A stretch of 64,000 nucleotides of DNA from Ardenticatenaceae bacterium (GCA_030065875.1 JASJCR010000046.1:1-64000); one strand, 5' to 3'. Positions 1-8,816 are shown, counted from the stretch's first letter. The notes: generated by a model not told the origin, from the letters alone. Made by a program: numbers and translations.

Positions 1-177
1 GGTAAACTACGGCGGGGATCCATCGGTGACCATCCAATGGATTCCCGCTTTCGCGGGAATGACAAAGCGATATCGGTATTTATTTGTCAAAACTCAAAAT
101 CGCGTTAATTAACTATCCGGTTTCGGTTTCCATAGCGACCGAATAAATTCGGTCGCGTCAAAAGGTCGCAACTTGGG
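1..177 (+). repeat. Dispersed intergenic repeat, copy A
   Basis: Non-coding element at the window edge. It begins with GGTAAACTACGGCGGGGAT and holds a perfect 8-bp hairpin (ATTCCCGC-TTTC-GCGGGAAT, 41-60). It ends with a segment containing GGTTTCGGTTTCCATAGCG and GGTCGCGTCAAAAGGTCGCA. A diverged inverted copy lies at 29205-29337, and the 3' part recurs at 16017-16118. No ORF is supported inside. The element may start before base 1. The remaining bases to 328 are downstream of the AraC-type gene and show nothing I can name. Confidence 0.75.
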
Positions 178-328
178 TTAAAGGCTTAGGAGTTACAGAA
201 ATTGTGGGTTGATTTGACTTCCGAGGATTGGCAGCTGGAGATTGGAGGATGAATTGGTTGCACAAAATACCGAACGCATTATTGCGCGCTGATGTGAAGT
301 TGCTAGGCGCACGGCTCACATTCGTTCT

Positions 329-1234
329 CTAGCCGGCCGCCGCAGTGGCCGACGGCGCATACCCAAAATGCCGCTTATACTCCCGGCTAAATTGCGCTGG
401 GCTGTTGTAACCCACCAGATACCCCGCTTCACTGGCGTTCTTCCCCTCTCGAATGAACTGCTGCGCCTGAAACAACTTCATTGACTTGGCATACTGTAAT
501 GGAGAGACATGCATGACCGCTCTGAAGTGCTCGTGGAAGGTGGTTCGACTCATATGCACCATCTCCGCCAGTTGCTCCACGGAGACGGGTTTATCCAGGT
601 TATGATGAATATGATCGACCGCTCTGGTTATCCGCGAAATCTGCCCTCGCTGCTGCAGGAGCACGCGCAGCATCTCACCGCGCTCGTGGCACAGCAAACG
701 ATAATGAATTTCGTCAATGATCAATTCGCTTAAGATAGCCGTGTCCCTGGGACTTTCCAGTGCTTCAAAGAGCCGCAAAATCGGACGAATCAGCTCATCA
801 GTCAACGGTATGGAGAAGATGCCAGACGATTCCCCAACAGTCGGTTGTGAATGGTAACCATCTGCCCGCTCCATTCTCAGAAGGATGTCAGACATCCGGT
901 CATGATTTAAGGCAATAACTGCCGCCAAGAATGGATTGTCTGGTGTGGCCCCGATAATTTCGGTTTGCACAGGCATGGGCAAAAGGACCACGAGCCCGCT
1001 GCCCGGACCGTATTCATACGCCCGTTCACCCACGTAGCATATTTTCTCCCCCTTGCCAACGATTACCAGAAACGGCTCGTAAACCGCCCGGACCTTCGCA
1101 TGTGATTCAGACTCTCTGATGACAGCCACAGCATCCAGATAGGTTGTATTGAAACCCTCTTCCGGGCCATGCTTATCCAGTTGTTTGATAAACGCTTCAA
1201 GTTTTTCAGTTTGATACGTCATACGCTTTTTCAC
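329..1234 (-). CDS. AraC family transcriptional regulator (AraC_N type)
   Basis: 301-residue regulator. Residues about 20-175 resemble the AraC-type N-terminal ligand-sensing region (AraC_N family). Residues about 200-298 form the double helix-turn-helix: the first helix set runs around VEQLAEMVHMSRTTFHEHF and the second around GYNSPAQFSREYKRHFG, the classical AraC signature. The start is GTG at 1234; ATG four codons in (1222) is equally possible. It is divergent from the dehydrogenase operon at 1840. A 21-bp-spaced direct repeat at 1384-1419 between them fits an AraC-protein binding site, so control of the neighbouring SDR/aldehyde dehydrogenase genes is inferred. Family assignment is firm; ligand unknown. 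Confidence 0.9.
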   Translation of the reverse strand: MKKRMTYQTEKLEAFIKQLDKHGPEEGFNTTYLDAVAVIRESESHAKVRAVYEPFLVIVGKGEKICYVGERAYEYGPGSGLVVLLPMPVQTEIIGATPDNPFLAAVIALNHDRMSDILLRMERADGYHSQPTVGESSGIFSIPLTDELIRPILRLFEALESPRDTAILSELIIDEIHYRLLCHERGEMLRVLLQQRGQISRITRAVDHIHHNLDKPVSVEQLAEMVHMSRTTFHEHFRAVMHVSPLQYAKSMKLFQAQQFIREGKNASEAGYLVGYNSPAQFSREYKRHFGYAPSATAAAG

Positions 1235-1383
1235 CAGCCCGCGTCATGCGCTGCTCGTTGGGTGAGCCTCCTATTTTTGTGCTCTAAATATCATGATGGC
1301 CGCAGGCGTCACGATTAGATTCTTTCAGTAGTTCACACAAATTATACTTGAATTCATTCCCTAGTAGAAGCAAAACGCAGAAC

Positions 1384-1419
1384 GTCCGAACAATTGTGCA
1401 AGATGTCCGCACAATTATG
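1384..1419 (+). promoter_or_regulatory. Direct-repeat operator, probable AraC-type site
   Basis: Two 15-bp half sites, GTCCGAACAATTGTG (1384-1398) and GTCCGCACAATTATG (1405-1419), match at 13 of 15 positions. Their starts are exactly 21 bp apart, two helical turns, on one face of the DNA. This geometry is typical of AraC-family binding sites. The second half ends 7 bp before a candidate -35 box. Confidence 0.6.
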
Positions 1420-1426
1420 TATTCAC

Positions 1427-1455
1427 TTGGTTAGGCCTGCAATCTAACATATATA
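1427..1455 (+). promoter_or_regulatory. Candidate promoter of the SDR/ALDH operon
   Basis: TTGGTT (1427-1432), a 17-bp spacer and TATATA (1450-1455) lie just downstream of the direct-repeat operator, the usual position for an AraC-activated promoter with a weak -35. The 5' leader to the gene at 1840 would be about 380 nt and would contain the repeat at 1688-1817. Confidence 0.45.
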
Positions 1456-1687
1456 GCATAAGTATGACCATTCATTCGGTAACAGATAAGTCAAGGACAT
1501 GTCATCTTAATTGAACAAGTGATTGAAACCGCTTGGGAAGCAATCAGGCAATAAATTCTTTTGATTTTCATCCGCAAATGGTTCGGAGATCGCATGTTTG
1601 ATCGGATCATTGGAAGAATGGCGTAGTTGTGAAGTAGAGATTTTTATATACAGAACGAATTATTAAGTAGTTTACAAAAAGAATTGT

Positions 1688-1817
1688 TAAAAAAAGCCAC
1701 GGATTAACACGGATTTTCACAGATTTCTCTCTCTAATCTGCGAAAATCTGCGAACCTACGGTTCTGCGCTACGCGCTCTGCGGATACCTTATTTCAGAAA
1801 ATTTTTTGTAACTTACC
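1688..1817 (+). repeat. Dispersed intergenic repeat family 2, copy 1
   Basis: Contains GCCACGGATTAACACGGAT and TCTAATCTGCGAAAATCTGCG-type motifs (the latter about 1733-1753). A diverged copy in the same orientation lies at 41404-41515. Apart from the operator, promoter and this element, the 605-base gap 1235-1839 shows nothing else I can name. Confidence 0.65.
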
Positions 1818-1839
1818 TAATAAGAATAAGGAGATTAAA

Positions 1840-2808
1840 ATGGCTGGAAGAATTAAACGACACATTGATGAAGAAACCGCTGGTAAGGATCTTAGCGGAA
1901 AAGTATATATTGTAACCGGAGCTAATTCCGGTGTCGGTCTGGAGACAACTCGCCAGTTGGTTCGGCAAGGTGGCCATGTCGTCATGGCTTGCCGCCGACC
2001 AGAAGCAGGTGAAGAAGTTGCCCAGAGCTTTAGTGAACTAAAAGGCAGCTATGTGGTCATGAGAATAGATCTCGCCGATCTGCAATCGGTGCGGGATTTT
2101 GCGACTCAGTTCTTGCGGAAATACGATCGGCTCGATGGCCTGGCTTGCAATGCAGGCATGGCAAATATGCAGAGGGAACGGAAGGTGACCAAAGATGGGT
2201 TTGAAATCACCATTGGTATTAGCTACTTCGGTCATTTCCTGTTAACGGAACTGTTGCTCGATATGCTGAAGCAAAGCGCGCCATCACGAATGGTTATCGT
2301 TTCCTCAGTAGTGCATGCAGGCAACCCCAGAAACCGTCCTGATGTAGATCTGGATGACTTGAGCTGGGAAAAAAGACCATACGCAAATATGACCGCCTAT
2401 GCCGAAGCAAAAGTTGCCAACATTTTATATGCCAAGGAACTGGCAGAAAGATTGAAAGGCAGCGGTGTCTCCACGTTCTCGGTGCATCCCGGCTGGGCAA
2501 GGTCGAACTTTGGATCAGGTGCTAACTGGCTGATGAATACGGCGATGGCAATCATGCGGCCGTTTACCCGCTCAATGACCGACAGCAATGAAGAATCTGC
2601 CCAATCAACCCTGCACTGTTTACTCTCAGATGATGCCCCTAACCATTCTGGTGCCTATTTCAGCCAAAGCAGTGTGCTGTATCGAGACAGAGAATGTCGC
2701 GATGGCGGTTGGCCGATGGAATCACCCAATCCCAATGCAAAGAATATGGATACGGCCAGGAGGTTGGTTGATTTGAGCTTTGATTTGGTTGGGTTAAACA
2801 ACGAATAG
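1840..2808 (+). CDS. SDR family NAD(P)-dependent oxidoreductase
   Basis: 322-residue short-chain dehydrogenase of the retinol-dehydrogenase-like (classical/extended) type. The Rossmann fingerprint TGANSGVG is at about residues 26-33 and the NAG motif (CNAGM) near 106. The catalytic Ser lies in VIVSSVVH near 149, and YxxxK (YAEAK) at about 187-191. The start ATG follows an AAGGAG at 1829-1834. It is the first gene of a likely operon with an aldehyde dehydrogenase 56 bp downstream. Together they suggest oxidation of an alcohol or aldehyde substrate, which cannot be named from sequence. Expression is probably under the divergent AraC-type regulator. Confidence 0.9.
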   Translation: MAGRIKRHIDEETAGKDLSGKVYIVTGANSGVGLETTRQLVRQGGHVVMACRRPEAGEEVAQSFSELKGSYVVMRIDLADLQSVRDFATQFLRKYDRLDGLACNAGMANMQRERKVTKDGFEITIGISYFGHFLLTELLLDMLKQSAPSRMVIVSSVVHAGNPRNRPDVDLDDLSWEKRPYANMTAYAEAKVANILYAKELAERLKGSGVSTFSVHPGWARSNFGSGANWLMNTAMAIMRPFTRSMTDSNEESAQSTLHCLLSDDAPNHSGAYFSQSSVLYRDRECRDGGWPMESPNPNAKNMDTARRLVDLSFDLVGLNNE

Positions 2809-2864
2809 AGGGTTGGTCTTGAGAATAACCGGTGACCTAGAAGAATTGCAAGGAGGAATCTGAA

Positions 2865-4466
2865 ATGAATGCAAAAGAAGCAGTTGATTATTTGAAACCA
2901 GAAAAATGGGCGGAAACGCCGGCCATAGAACGCTTACACCTCCTTGAGGAGGTGCGTGAGAACATGAAAATCTACGCCGATGAATTGGCCGCGGCGGATG
3001 CCAAAATGAAAAATAACCTAATGGGCGAAGCGCTATTCAATCAAGACGTGTCATTGGTCGCCACGGTGGTTCCGGTGGCCAACACGGTTACGGCGAGTAT
3101 CGAGTTATACGAAGCCTTGGTTCATGGCGAGATGCTGAAACCCATCAGCATTACCAAGGTGAAAGACGGTTTGTACGACATTCACGTCTTCCCACAGCAC
3201 GCCAAAGACAGAATCTTATACGCCGACCGCAAGGATCGGCTCCGCGTCAAAGGGGAGCCACAACAAGTCAATCCGCTCGACAAGCCGGCCGGCATCATTG
3301 CTGTATCAGGCGCAGGCAACTACTCCTCATCGCTGGAAATGGTTAAAGCGATGTTTTGGGAAAACTGCGCCGTTGTGCATAAGCCACACCGATTAAATGA
3401 AGCCACCGACAAAGTGTGGGAGAAGATCTTCAAACCGCTGGTCGATGTGTATGCGTTGAGCTTCTGCGATGCCTCGGATGGCCGGGCGCTGACCCAAGAC
3501 CCACGCCTGTCCAAAATCTACTTCACCGGCGGCACGAGCACGGCGCAGGCGATTATGAATGCCACCGATACGGAGTTAGTGTCGGAGTGCGGAGGAAACA
3601 ATCCATGCATCATTGTCCCCGGAGACCGGCCCTGGACCGAGAAAGAAATCCACCATCAGGCGGTGCAAATTGCCACAATGGCCAAACTAAATGGTGGCGC
3701 TGTCTGTGGCCGTCCGCAAACGATTGTGACCTCGAAACATTGGCCCCAGCGCGCAGAATTCCTGGCGGAACTCAAAAAGGCCGTCGCCGAAGCTACGCCA
3801 GCAGCAGGAACCTATTATCCAGGATCGAACAAGGTAGCCGCAGACTTCAAAGAAAATCATCCCAACTTTGAGACGCTGAAGCCTGAGGGTGGCAAATATG
3901 ACCATGCGGATTTCCTGGTGATCACAGACGTGGCCAAAGACGGCTATGCTGTGTCCCACGAAGCGTTTTGCCAGATTCTGGACGAGGTACCGCTCGATGT
4001 GCCCGCCAATGCTGCTGAGTTTTTGCCCAAAGCAGTTGAGTTCTGCAACAACAAACTGCTAGGCACCTTAGGCAGCAGCATTCTGATCGATGAAGATACC
4101 AAGAAAACCCATCAGGCGGTTCTGGACCAGGCGGTGACCGATATGGAATATGGCGGAATTGCCATCAACACCATGCCGCCGTTCATATTCCTCAGCCCTT
4201 ACCTGACCTGGGGCGGCAACGAAGAAGGCAAAACCTTTGTGTCGGGTCACGGGAACTTTGGTAATCTGCTGAACTATGAAAACGTCGAAAAATCGATCAT
4301 TGAGGCCAACTTCATGTCCGCTGGACATATGATGAATACGAACATATCGGCGAATGACGCCCTGTCGAGAAATATGGCCCATTTTGCCCTGGCGCCAAGC
4401 TGGATGAATCTAACCAGAATGATGGCCGGGGCGGTTACCGGTGGTTTCAGACATAAGGACTTCTAG
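2865..4466 (+). CDS. Aldehyde dehydrogenase family protein
   Basis: 533-residue NAD(P)-dependent aldehyde dehydrogenase superfamily enzyme. Visible motifs are the cofactor-site variant FTGGTST near residue 222, the general-base Glu in SECGGNNP near 241, and the catalytic Cys in GGAVCGRPQ near 284. The protein is somewhat longer than the usual ~490 residues and its active-site surroundings are divergent (NGGAVCGR rather than GQxC). It therefore belongs to an outlying subfamily and its substrate is unknown. A strong AAGGAGG lies about 9 bp before the ATG. It sits between the SDR and the methyltransferase genes in the same direction, consistent with one transcript. Confidence 0.85.
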   Translation: MNAKEAVDYLKPEKWAETPAIERLHLLEEVRENMKIYADELAAADAKMKNNLMGEALFNQDVSLVATVVPVANTVTASIELYEALVHGEMLKPISITKVKDGLYDIHVFPQHAKDRILYADRKDRLRVKGEPQQVNPLDKPAGIIAVSGAGNYSSSLEMVKAMFWENCAVVHKPHRLNEATDKVWEKIFKPLVDVYALSFCDASDGRALTQDPRLSKIYFTGGTSTAQAIMNATDTELVSECGGNNPCIIVPGDRPWTEKEIHHQAVQIATMAKLNGGAVCGRPQTIVTSKHWPQRAEFLAELKKAVAEATPAAGTYYPGSNKVAADFKENHPNFETLKPEGGKYDHADFLVITDVAKDGYAVSHEAFCQILDEVPLDVPANAAEFLPKAVEFCNNKLLGTLGSSILIDEDTKKTHQAVLDQAVTDMEYGGIAINTMPPFIFLSPYLTWGGNEEGKTFVSGHGNFGNLLNYENVEKSIIEANFMSAGHMMNTNISANDALSRNMAHFALAPSWMNLTRMMAGAVTGGFRHKDF

Positions 4467-4478
4467 GGGAAACACGTC

Positions 4479-5003
4479 ATGGACCTGTGGTTTCTGGTTT
4501 TTGTACCGTTAACAATCGTCATTGTGATCTCTATTTCATGGACGCATTCCCGTGGTGCGCCTTGGGTGCCTACATTTATGAAAACCGTCCATAAAATGTT
4601 AACCATGGCGGATGTAGGGCCAAACGATGTGGTTTATGACCTGGGCTGTGGTGACGGCCGGACCATCATCACCGCAGCCCGACGCTATGGCGCCCGGTCC
4701 GTAGGGATCGAAATAGATCCCTTACGCTATCTTTGGTGTCAAATGCTGATCACGATATTGGGATTACGCGGCCAGGTCAAGATCGTCTATGGCGATTTTT
4801 TCAACCAGGATTTGAGCGCGGCTACTGTAGTGACCTGCTATCTTCTCCAGAGCACGAACGAAAGGCTCCAGGGGAAACTGATGCAAGAGCTACATCCCAG
4901 TGCGCGAGTGGTATCCAACGACTTCACCTTTCCCAGGCTGCAGCTTCATCGACAAGATACCAAGGAAAAGATCTACCTATATCATCCCGTACCGGCAAAA
5001 TGA
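4479..5003 (+). CDS. Membrane-anchored class I SAM-dependent methyltransferase, FAM173/ATPSCKMT-like
   Basis: 174 residues. An N-terminal hydrophobic helix (about 3-20) is followed by a pre-motif containing WVPTFMKTVHKML, then SAM motif I VYDLGCGDGR (about 51-60) and the acidic residue of motif II in GIEIDPL. The layout (TM helix, P-x-V-P-T segment, DLGCGDGR) resembles the FAM173 lysine methyltransferases, including ATP synthase c-subunit methyltransferase. The match is from memory of that family and is an inference. It begins 12 bp after the dehydrogenase stop; its own TGA overlaps the next ORF's ATG (ATGA at 5000-5003). Confidence 0.75.
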   Translation: MDLWFLVFVPLTIVIVISISWTHSRGAPWVPTFMKTVHKMLTMADVGPNDVVYDLGCGDGRTIITAARRYGARSVGIEIDPLRYLWCQMLITILGLRGQVKIVYGDFFNQDLSAATVVTCYLLQSTNERLQGKLMQELHPSARVVSNDFTFPRLQLHRQDTKEKIYLYHPVPAK

Positions 5004-5932
5004 CCGGAGGCAAAAGATCGGATACAGAACACACGAAGGAATATCTAAATGAACAAGAAAGTTATTATTGGTGGCTCGGCCGCTGCAATAACTTGACCTA
5101 CCTCTGGTGGCGTACGGGCGTTCACGATCCGAATCACCGGCCCCTTTCCCAACCTTACTCCCTTGCATTCCTGATCACGACGCTTCTCTTCATGGGCTCG
5201 GTCTTCGTACCTATCCCTATTCGCTTCTACCTCTGGGGCATTGCTGTAATGATCTCGCTTATTCTGCCTTTCAACACCTTCCGCCAAGGTAAAAAGAACC
5301 GATTTATCCAAGAGGAAGTCGACCGCATCCTTGATGTCAGCCCGGCTTTGATCGAGCGATTTGGCCTGTTTACTATCATCGTGCTGGGGGAAGTCGTGGT
5401 CAGCACAGTCAACGGTGTTGCCGGACATCACCATTTGGACCGGACGGTGGGGATCACAGCCGCTCTGAGTATGCTCATCGCCATTGGTTTTTGGTGGCTC
5501 TATTTTGATTTCGTCTCTCACCGCAAGCCCCTGGTCACCATGGGTAAAGTGACCCAATGGTTTTATCTGCACTTGCCGATGACAGCAGGCATTGCCGCTG
5601 CGGGAGCGGCCGTCTTTAATGTTGTCGAACACAGCGGCGAGCCGCTTGAGGTAGGGGCACGCTGGCTGCTCGTGGGTTCCGTGTCACTGGTTCTGGTTTG
5701 TGTGGCCTTGCTGATGCAGTCCATTCAGTTGGCCCAAGAGCATTACCAACTCTATCGACGAGGTGGAGTGGTGACAGTTGGATCTGCTTTGCTTATTCCG
5801 TTACTGGGATTTCTCAACATGCCCGTCATACCCCTATTGATAATCTTGGTGCTGCTCATGCTCGTCCCAGTTACATATGGGATTGTGGTTTGGATAAAGG
5901 TTTTGGGGGCGGAGGAGATACAGGCTCACTGA
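5000..5932 (+). CDS. N-terminally truncated LtrA-like membrane protein (possible pseudogene)
   Basis: The open frame from ATG 5000 (ATGA overlap with the methyltransferase) gives 310 residues. From about LTYLWWRTGVHDP (near 5090) it matches the middle and C-terminal part of low-temperature-requirement protein A (LtrA) proteins, including the signature RFGLFTIIVLGE and roughly eight hydrophobic segments. The usual first ~100 residues of the family, with their first membrane segments, are absent. The preceding ~30 residues do not look like LtrA; in another frame they encode the start of a different protein (see 5049-5096). I read this as a deletion product: possibly translated, probably not functional. 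Function of LtrA proteins is poorly known. Confidence 0.6.
   Translation: MTGGKRSDTEHTKEYLNEQESYYWWLGRCNNLTYLWWRTGVHDPNHRPLSQPYSLAFLITTLLFMGSVFVPIPIRFYLWGIAVMISLILPFNTFRQGKKNRFIQEEVDRILDVSPALIERFGLFTIIVLGEVVVSTVNGVAGHHHLDRTVGITAALSMLIAIGFWWLYFDFVSHRKPLVTMGKVTQWFYLHLPMTAGIAAAGAAVFNVVEHSGEPLEVGARWLLVGSVSLVLVCVALLMQSIQLAQEHYQLYRRGGVVTVGSALLIPLLGFLNMPVIPLLIILVLLMLVPVTYGIVVWIKVLGAEEIQAH
5049..5096 (+). pseudogene. 5' remnant of a FAD/NAD(P) oxidoreductase-type gene
   Basis: ATG at 5049 is preceded by GAAGGA at the proper distance (8 bp). It encodes MNKKVIIGGSAAAIT and then a stop (TGA 5094-5096). The peptide matches the beta-alpha-beta dinucleotide-binding start typical of pyridine nucleotide-disulfide oxidoreductases (KVIIIGG.AAG). 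The frame is broken exactly where LtrA homology begins in another frame, so it appears to be the surviving 5' end of a deleted gene. Confidence 0.5.
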
Positions 5933-5972
5933 GTGCAATATTCCCAGTCTGGTAGCCAGAGCACCGAAATAG

Positions 5973-6046
<74 letters not shown>

Positions 6047-6059
6047 GCAGCAGATCAAA

Positions 6060-6087
6060 ATTATAGCACACCCCGACCGGCCGGCAA
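6060..6087 (-). promoter_or_regulatory. Promoter of tRNA-Val
   Basis: On the minus strand TTGCCG (6087-6082), 16 bp and a perfect TATAAT (6065-6060) lie 14 bp upstream of the mature tRNA 5' end. Confidence 0.6.
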
Positions 6088-6119
6088 CCATAAAAATCGG
6101 TAAAAACTACCCTTAATGG

Positions 6120-6148
6120 TTGCCCCCAACACGGCCGGTGGCTATAAT
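6120..6148 (+). promoter_or_regulatory. Promoter of tRNA-Ser
   Basis: TTGCCC (6120-6125), 17 bp and a perfect TATAAT (6143-6148) lie 23 bp upstream of tRNA-Ser, back to back with the tRNA-Val promoter. Confidence 0.65.
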
Positions 6149-6171
6149 TTAAACCTCAATCAGCACCTTTT

Positions 6172-6258
6172 GGAGAAGTCGCATAGCTGGCCTAGTGCGC
6201 ACGATTGGAAATCGTGAGGGGTGTACGCCCCACGCGGGTTCGAATCCCGCCTTCTCCG
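6172..6258 (+). tRNA. tRNA-Ser (anticodon GGA)
   Basis: 87-nt class II tRNA. Acceptor GGAGAAG/CTTCTCC, anticodon stem CACGA/TCGTG with loop TTGGAAA (anticodon GGA), a long variable arm (GGGGTGTACGCCCC) and T-arm GGGTTCGAATCCC. GGA reads serine codons TCC/TCT. CCA is not encoded. Confidence 0.94.
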
Positions 6259-6268
6259 CTGAAGAAAA

Positions 6269-6292
6269 GCTCGCCTCCTGGCGGGCTTTTTT
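6269..6292 (+). terminator. Intrinsic terminator after tRNA-Ser
   Basis: GCTCGCC (6269-6275), loop TCCT, GGCGGGC (6280-6286) and six T. It closes the tRNA-Ser transcription unit. The bases from here to 6432 show no gene. Confidence 0.8.
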
Positions 6293-6432
6293 CATTAAAA
6301 GATCTTTTATTGGAAAAACCACAGCATTCAGGCCGTTAGAATCGGATTATGTTAAACTAATTTTCATTAATAACCGGGTTTCCAATCGACTGTACTCAAC
6401 CCAATCATGATAAACCTATGACTCTGGATTCA

Positions 6433-6462
6433 TTGTCAAACGCCCACCCCATCCGCTACAAT
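6433..6462 (+). promoter_or_regulatory. Promoter of histidine kinase gene
   Basis: TTGTCA (6433-6438), an 18-bp spacer and TACAAT (6457-6462). The predicted transcript start lies only about 10 nt before the TTG at 6480, so the mRNA would be nearly leaderless. Confidence 0.5.
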
Positions 6463-6479
6463 CGAGAAGATTGATCTGA

Positions 6480-8816
6480 TTGCAAAATATGATGATTCTG
6501 CCAACCCTCGAAACGATATCACTCGCGTTCGCCTACTGCTACCTCATGGTGGGGTTTATCATGTTCTTGCGCCGGGCTCAAACCAACCGCCTGGTTTCGT
6601 GGGGGTTGGGCTACATGGCGGCCTCCGCCCTGTGGCAATGGTCAACCGTCTGGTCTGAACCAACAGCCGTGGGAGCAGGTCTGATTGAAACCGGCACCTT
6701 TGTGCTAATGACCCTCTGTGCTTATCTCCTGCTCTATACATCGGCCGCCTATCTCGAGCAGTCGCTCCCCCGCTGGGTCGGCCTGGTAGGCCTGGGCAGC
6801 GTGGCGGCCATCATCGGGGTCAATCAGCTTCTGCCCCTTTTTGAATTCAACGCCGTTCCGTTTTTGCGTTTTCGCCTGCTAGGCGGCAATTTAATCGCCC
6901 TTATTAGCGTATTTATCCTGGCGGCCACCGCGTATTCATGGACTCTGAATGAGTATCGACGGACCCCTTTCCCCTGGCACGCCAACCGCAATCTTTTTTG
7001 GTCATACGCCGTCCTGCTGCTGCTCATTGGCGAAATCCTATTTTTGATCGACAACCCATTGATTATCGTGGCCGGTTATCTGCTGCGCCTCTCGGCCGCG
7101 GTGGCTCTGGCTTATGGCGTCGTCACCTACGTGCGCTTCGACGTGCGCACCCGCTTTCGCCGCTGGCTCACCGGGCTGCTGCTGTTTGCGATCGCTCTCC
7201 TCCCGGCTGTAGCCCTTTATTTTCTGATTTTAATGATTCAGCCGGCTTACTCGCCAGTGATCGCGGCCGTTCTTTCGATTGGGGGGATGGGGCTGGTGCT
7301 GGTGCTATTTGCCCCTTACTACAGGCGGCTGGAGCGATTAATTTATCGCTACCTAATTGGAGAAGCGTTTAAAGAAAGTCAGGCGCTGCGCGACTACAAC
7401 CAGGCTATTTCGGATGCGCTGGAAATAGAATCGCTGGCCACCGCGATCTTTGACCAGCTCAATCACCTCTTTGAAGTCTCTCGCGGAGCGCTTGTTTTAG
7501 CCACACGCGAAGGGAATGAGATTATTTTTGAGCCCATTCCGGCCGCTGGGGATCTCTCACGTGAACCGCAGTCGTTTCCCCAAGAAAATCCGTTTGTCGA
7601 TCTGCTTATCAAAACACCGCAGCCCCTGCTGCAGTACGAACTTGATTACAATCCCGTTTATGCACCCGCCAAAGAAGAATCCCAGAGCTGGCTCAAGGGG
7701 TTAGCGATGGAAATTTACGCCCCGATTCGCAGCGGAACCGATCTCAAAGGGTTTATCGCCCTGGGGGCCAAACGGTCCGGCTATACGTATCGGGCCAATG
7801 AACTCGATTTAATTCAGCTGCTGGCTGACCAAACCCTGGCCGCGCTGGATAACGCCACCCTTTATCGCGAATTGGGCGATCAAAATGAAAAGGTTCGTCT
7901 TCTAAACGCCAACCTGCTGCGCCAGAACGAGCGGCTGGAAACGATGGACAAAGTCAAATCTGACTTCATCACCATCGCTTCGCACGAGCTGCGCACCCCG
8001 CTGACCCAGGTTAAGGGGTACACCGATATTTTAGCTTCACTAAACGAAGAAAACGCCCTGACCCGCGATCAAACCCGCCAAATTATCAACCAAATTGAAC
8101 GGGCGGTAGAAAACCTGGAACAGCTCATCTCAGCCATGCTCGATGCCAGTCAAATCGATGTGGACGAGATGAAAATGAATTTTACAAAAACGGAAATTCG
8201 CTCGGCGTTGAGATTGGCTCAGGAACCACTTTTACAGGCGATGAAACAGCGGCGCATCCAAATGCAGGTCCACTGCGATGACGATTTACCGGCTATCCAG
8301 GCTGATTTTAAGCGGCTGGTGCAGGCGTTTACCAACATTTTAGGCAATGCCGTAAAATACACGCCGGATAACGGCCGCATTACGATCGGCTGCCGAAAAC
8401 TCGATGAGCCGCAGCCGCCTACAAACAGCTCCGAACAACCTTTACCCTGTCATCAATATGTTGAAATCTCTATCACAGATACCGGCATCGGGATTGATTC
8501 AGCGTATCACCAGCTTATTTTTGAAAAGTTTTTTCGCCTGGGTGATCCGCATCTTCATTCAACCGGTTCCACCAAATTTATGGGTGCCGGTCCCGGGTTG
8601 GGTTTAACCATCGCCCGAGGCGTGATCCTCGGCCACGGCGGCCGCATCTGGGTTGAATCTGCCGGTGAAGACCGCGACCGGCTTCCGGGTTCAACCTTCA
8701 CCATTATTTTGCCGGTCCAGCCGCAGGTTAAACCGGCTGAGGTGGCAAAAGACACACCAGACACCAGCCCTGAAGAGCTTCCTGATCGCCAACCGGAAGT
8801 GATCGTCACACCATAA
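6480..8816 (+). CDS. Multi-TM sensor histidine kinase with GAF domain
   Basis: 778 residues. The N-terminal ~290 residues contain about nine hydrophobic segments. A GAF-like domain follows at about 315-470, then HisKA with the phospho-accepting His in IASHELRTPL (about 502), and HATPase_c with N-box NILGNAVKYT, DTGIGI and a GLGL box at about 615-740. The tail is proline-rich. No response regulator lies next to it, so its partner is elsewhere. The listed start is TTG 6480; ATG at 6489 or 6492 is possible. The patatin gene starts 53 bp downstream, suggesting co-transcription. The signal sensed is unknown. Confidence 0.88.
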   Translation: MQNMMILPTLETISLAFAYCYLMVGFIMFLRRAQTNRLVSWGLGYMAASALWQWSTVWSEPTAVGAGLIETGTFVLMTLCAYLLLYTSAAYLEQSLPRWVGLVGLGSVAAIIGVNQLLPLFEFNAVPFLRFRLLGGNLIALISVFILAATAYSWTLNEYRRTPFPWHANRNLFWSYAVLLLLIGEILFLIDNPLIIVAGYLLRLSAAVALAYGVVTYVRFDVRTRFRRWLTGLLLFAIALLPAVALYFLILMIQPAYSPVIAAVLSIGGMGLVLVLFAPYYRRLERLIYRYLIGEAFKESQALRDYNQAISDALEIESLATAIFDQLNHLFEVSRGALVLATREGNEIIFEPIPAAGDLSREPQSFPQENPFVDLLIKTPQPLLQYELDYNPVYAPAKEESQSWLKGLAMEIYAPIRSGTDLKGFIALGAKRSGYTYRANELDLIQLLADQTLAALDNATLYRELGDQNEKVRLLNANLLRQNERLETMDKVKSDFITIASHELRTPLTQVKGYTDILASLNEENALTRDQTRQIINQIERAVENLEQLISAMLDASQIDVDEMKMNFTKTEIRSALRLAQEPLLQAMKQRRIQMQVHCDDDLPAIQADFKRLVQAFTNILGNAVKYTPDNGRITIGCRKLDEPQPPTNSSEQPLPCHQYVEISITDTGIGIDSAYHQLIFEKFFRLGDPHLHSTGSTKFMGAGPGLGLTIARGVILGHGGRIWVESAGEDRDRLPGSTFTIILPVQPQVKPAEVAKDTPDTSPEELPDRQPEVIVTP

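Noticed and set aside
4733-4999. Longer 399-codon start for the LtrA-like frame
   Set aside because: The upstream part lies inside the methyltransferase gene in another frame and shows no LtrA similarity.
5045-5632. 195-codon minus-strand frame
   Set aside because: Antisense to the LtrA-like gene, low-probability coding composition.
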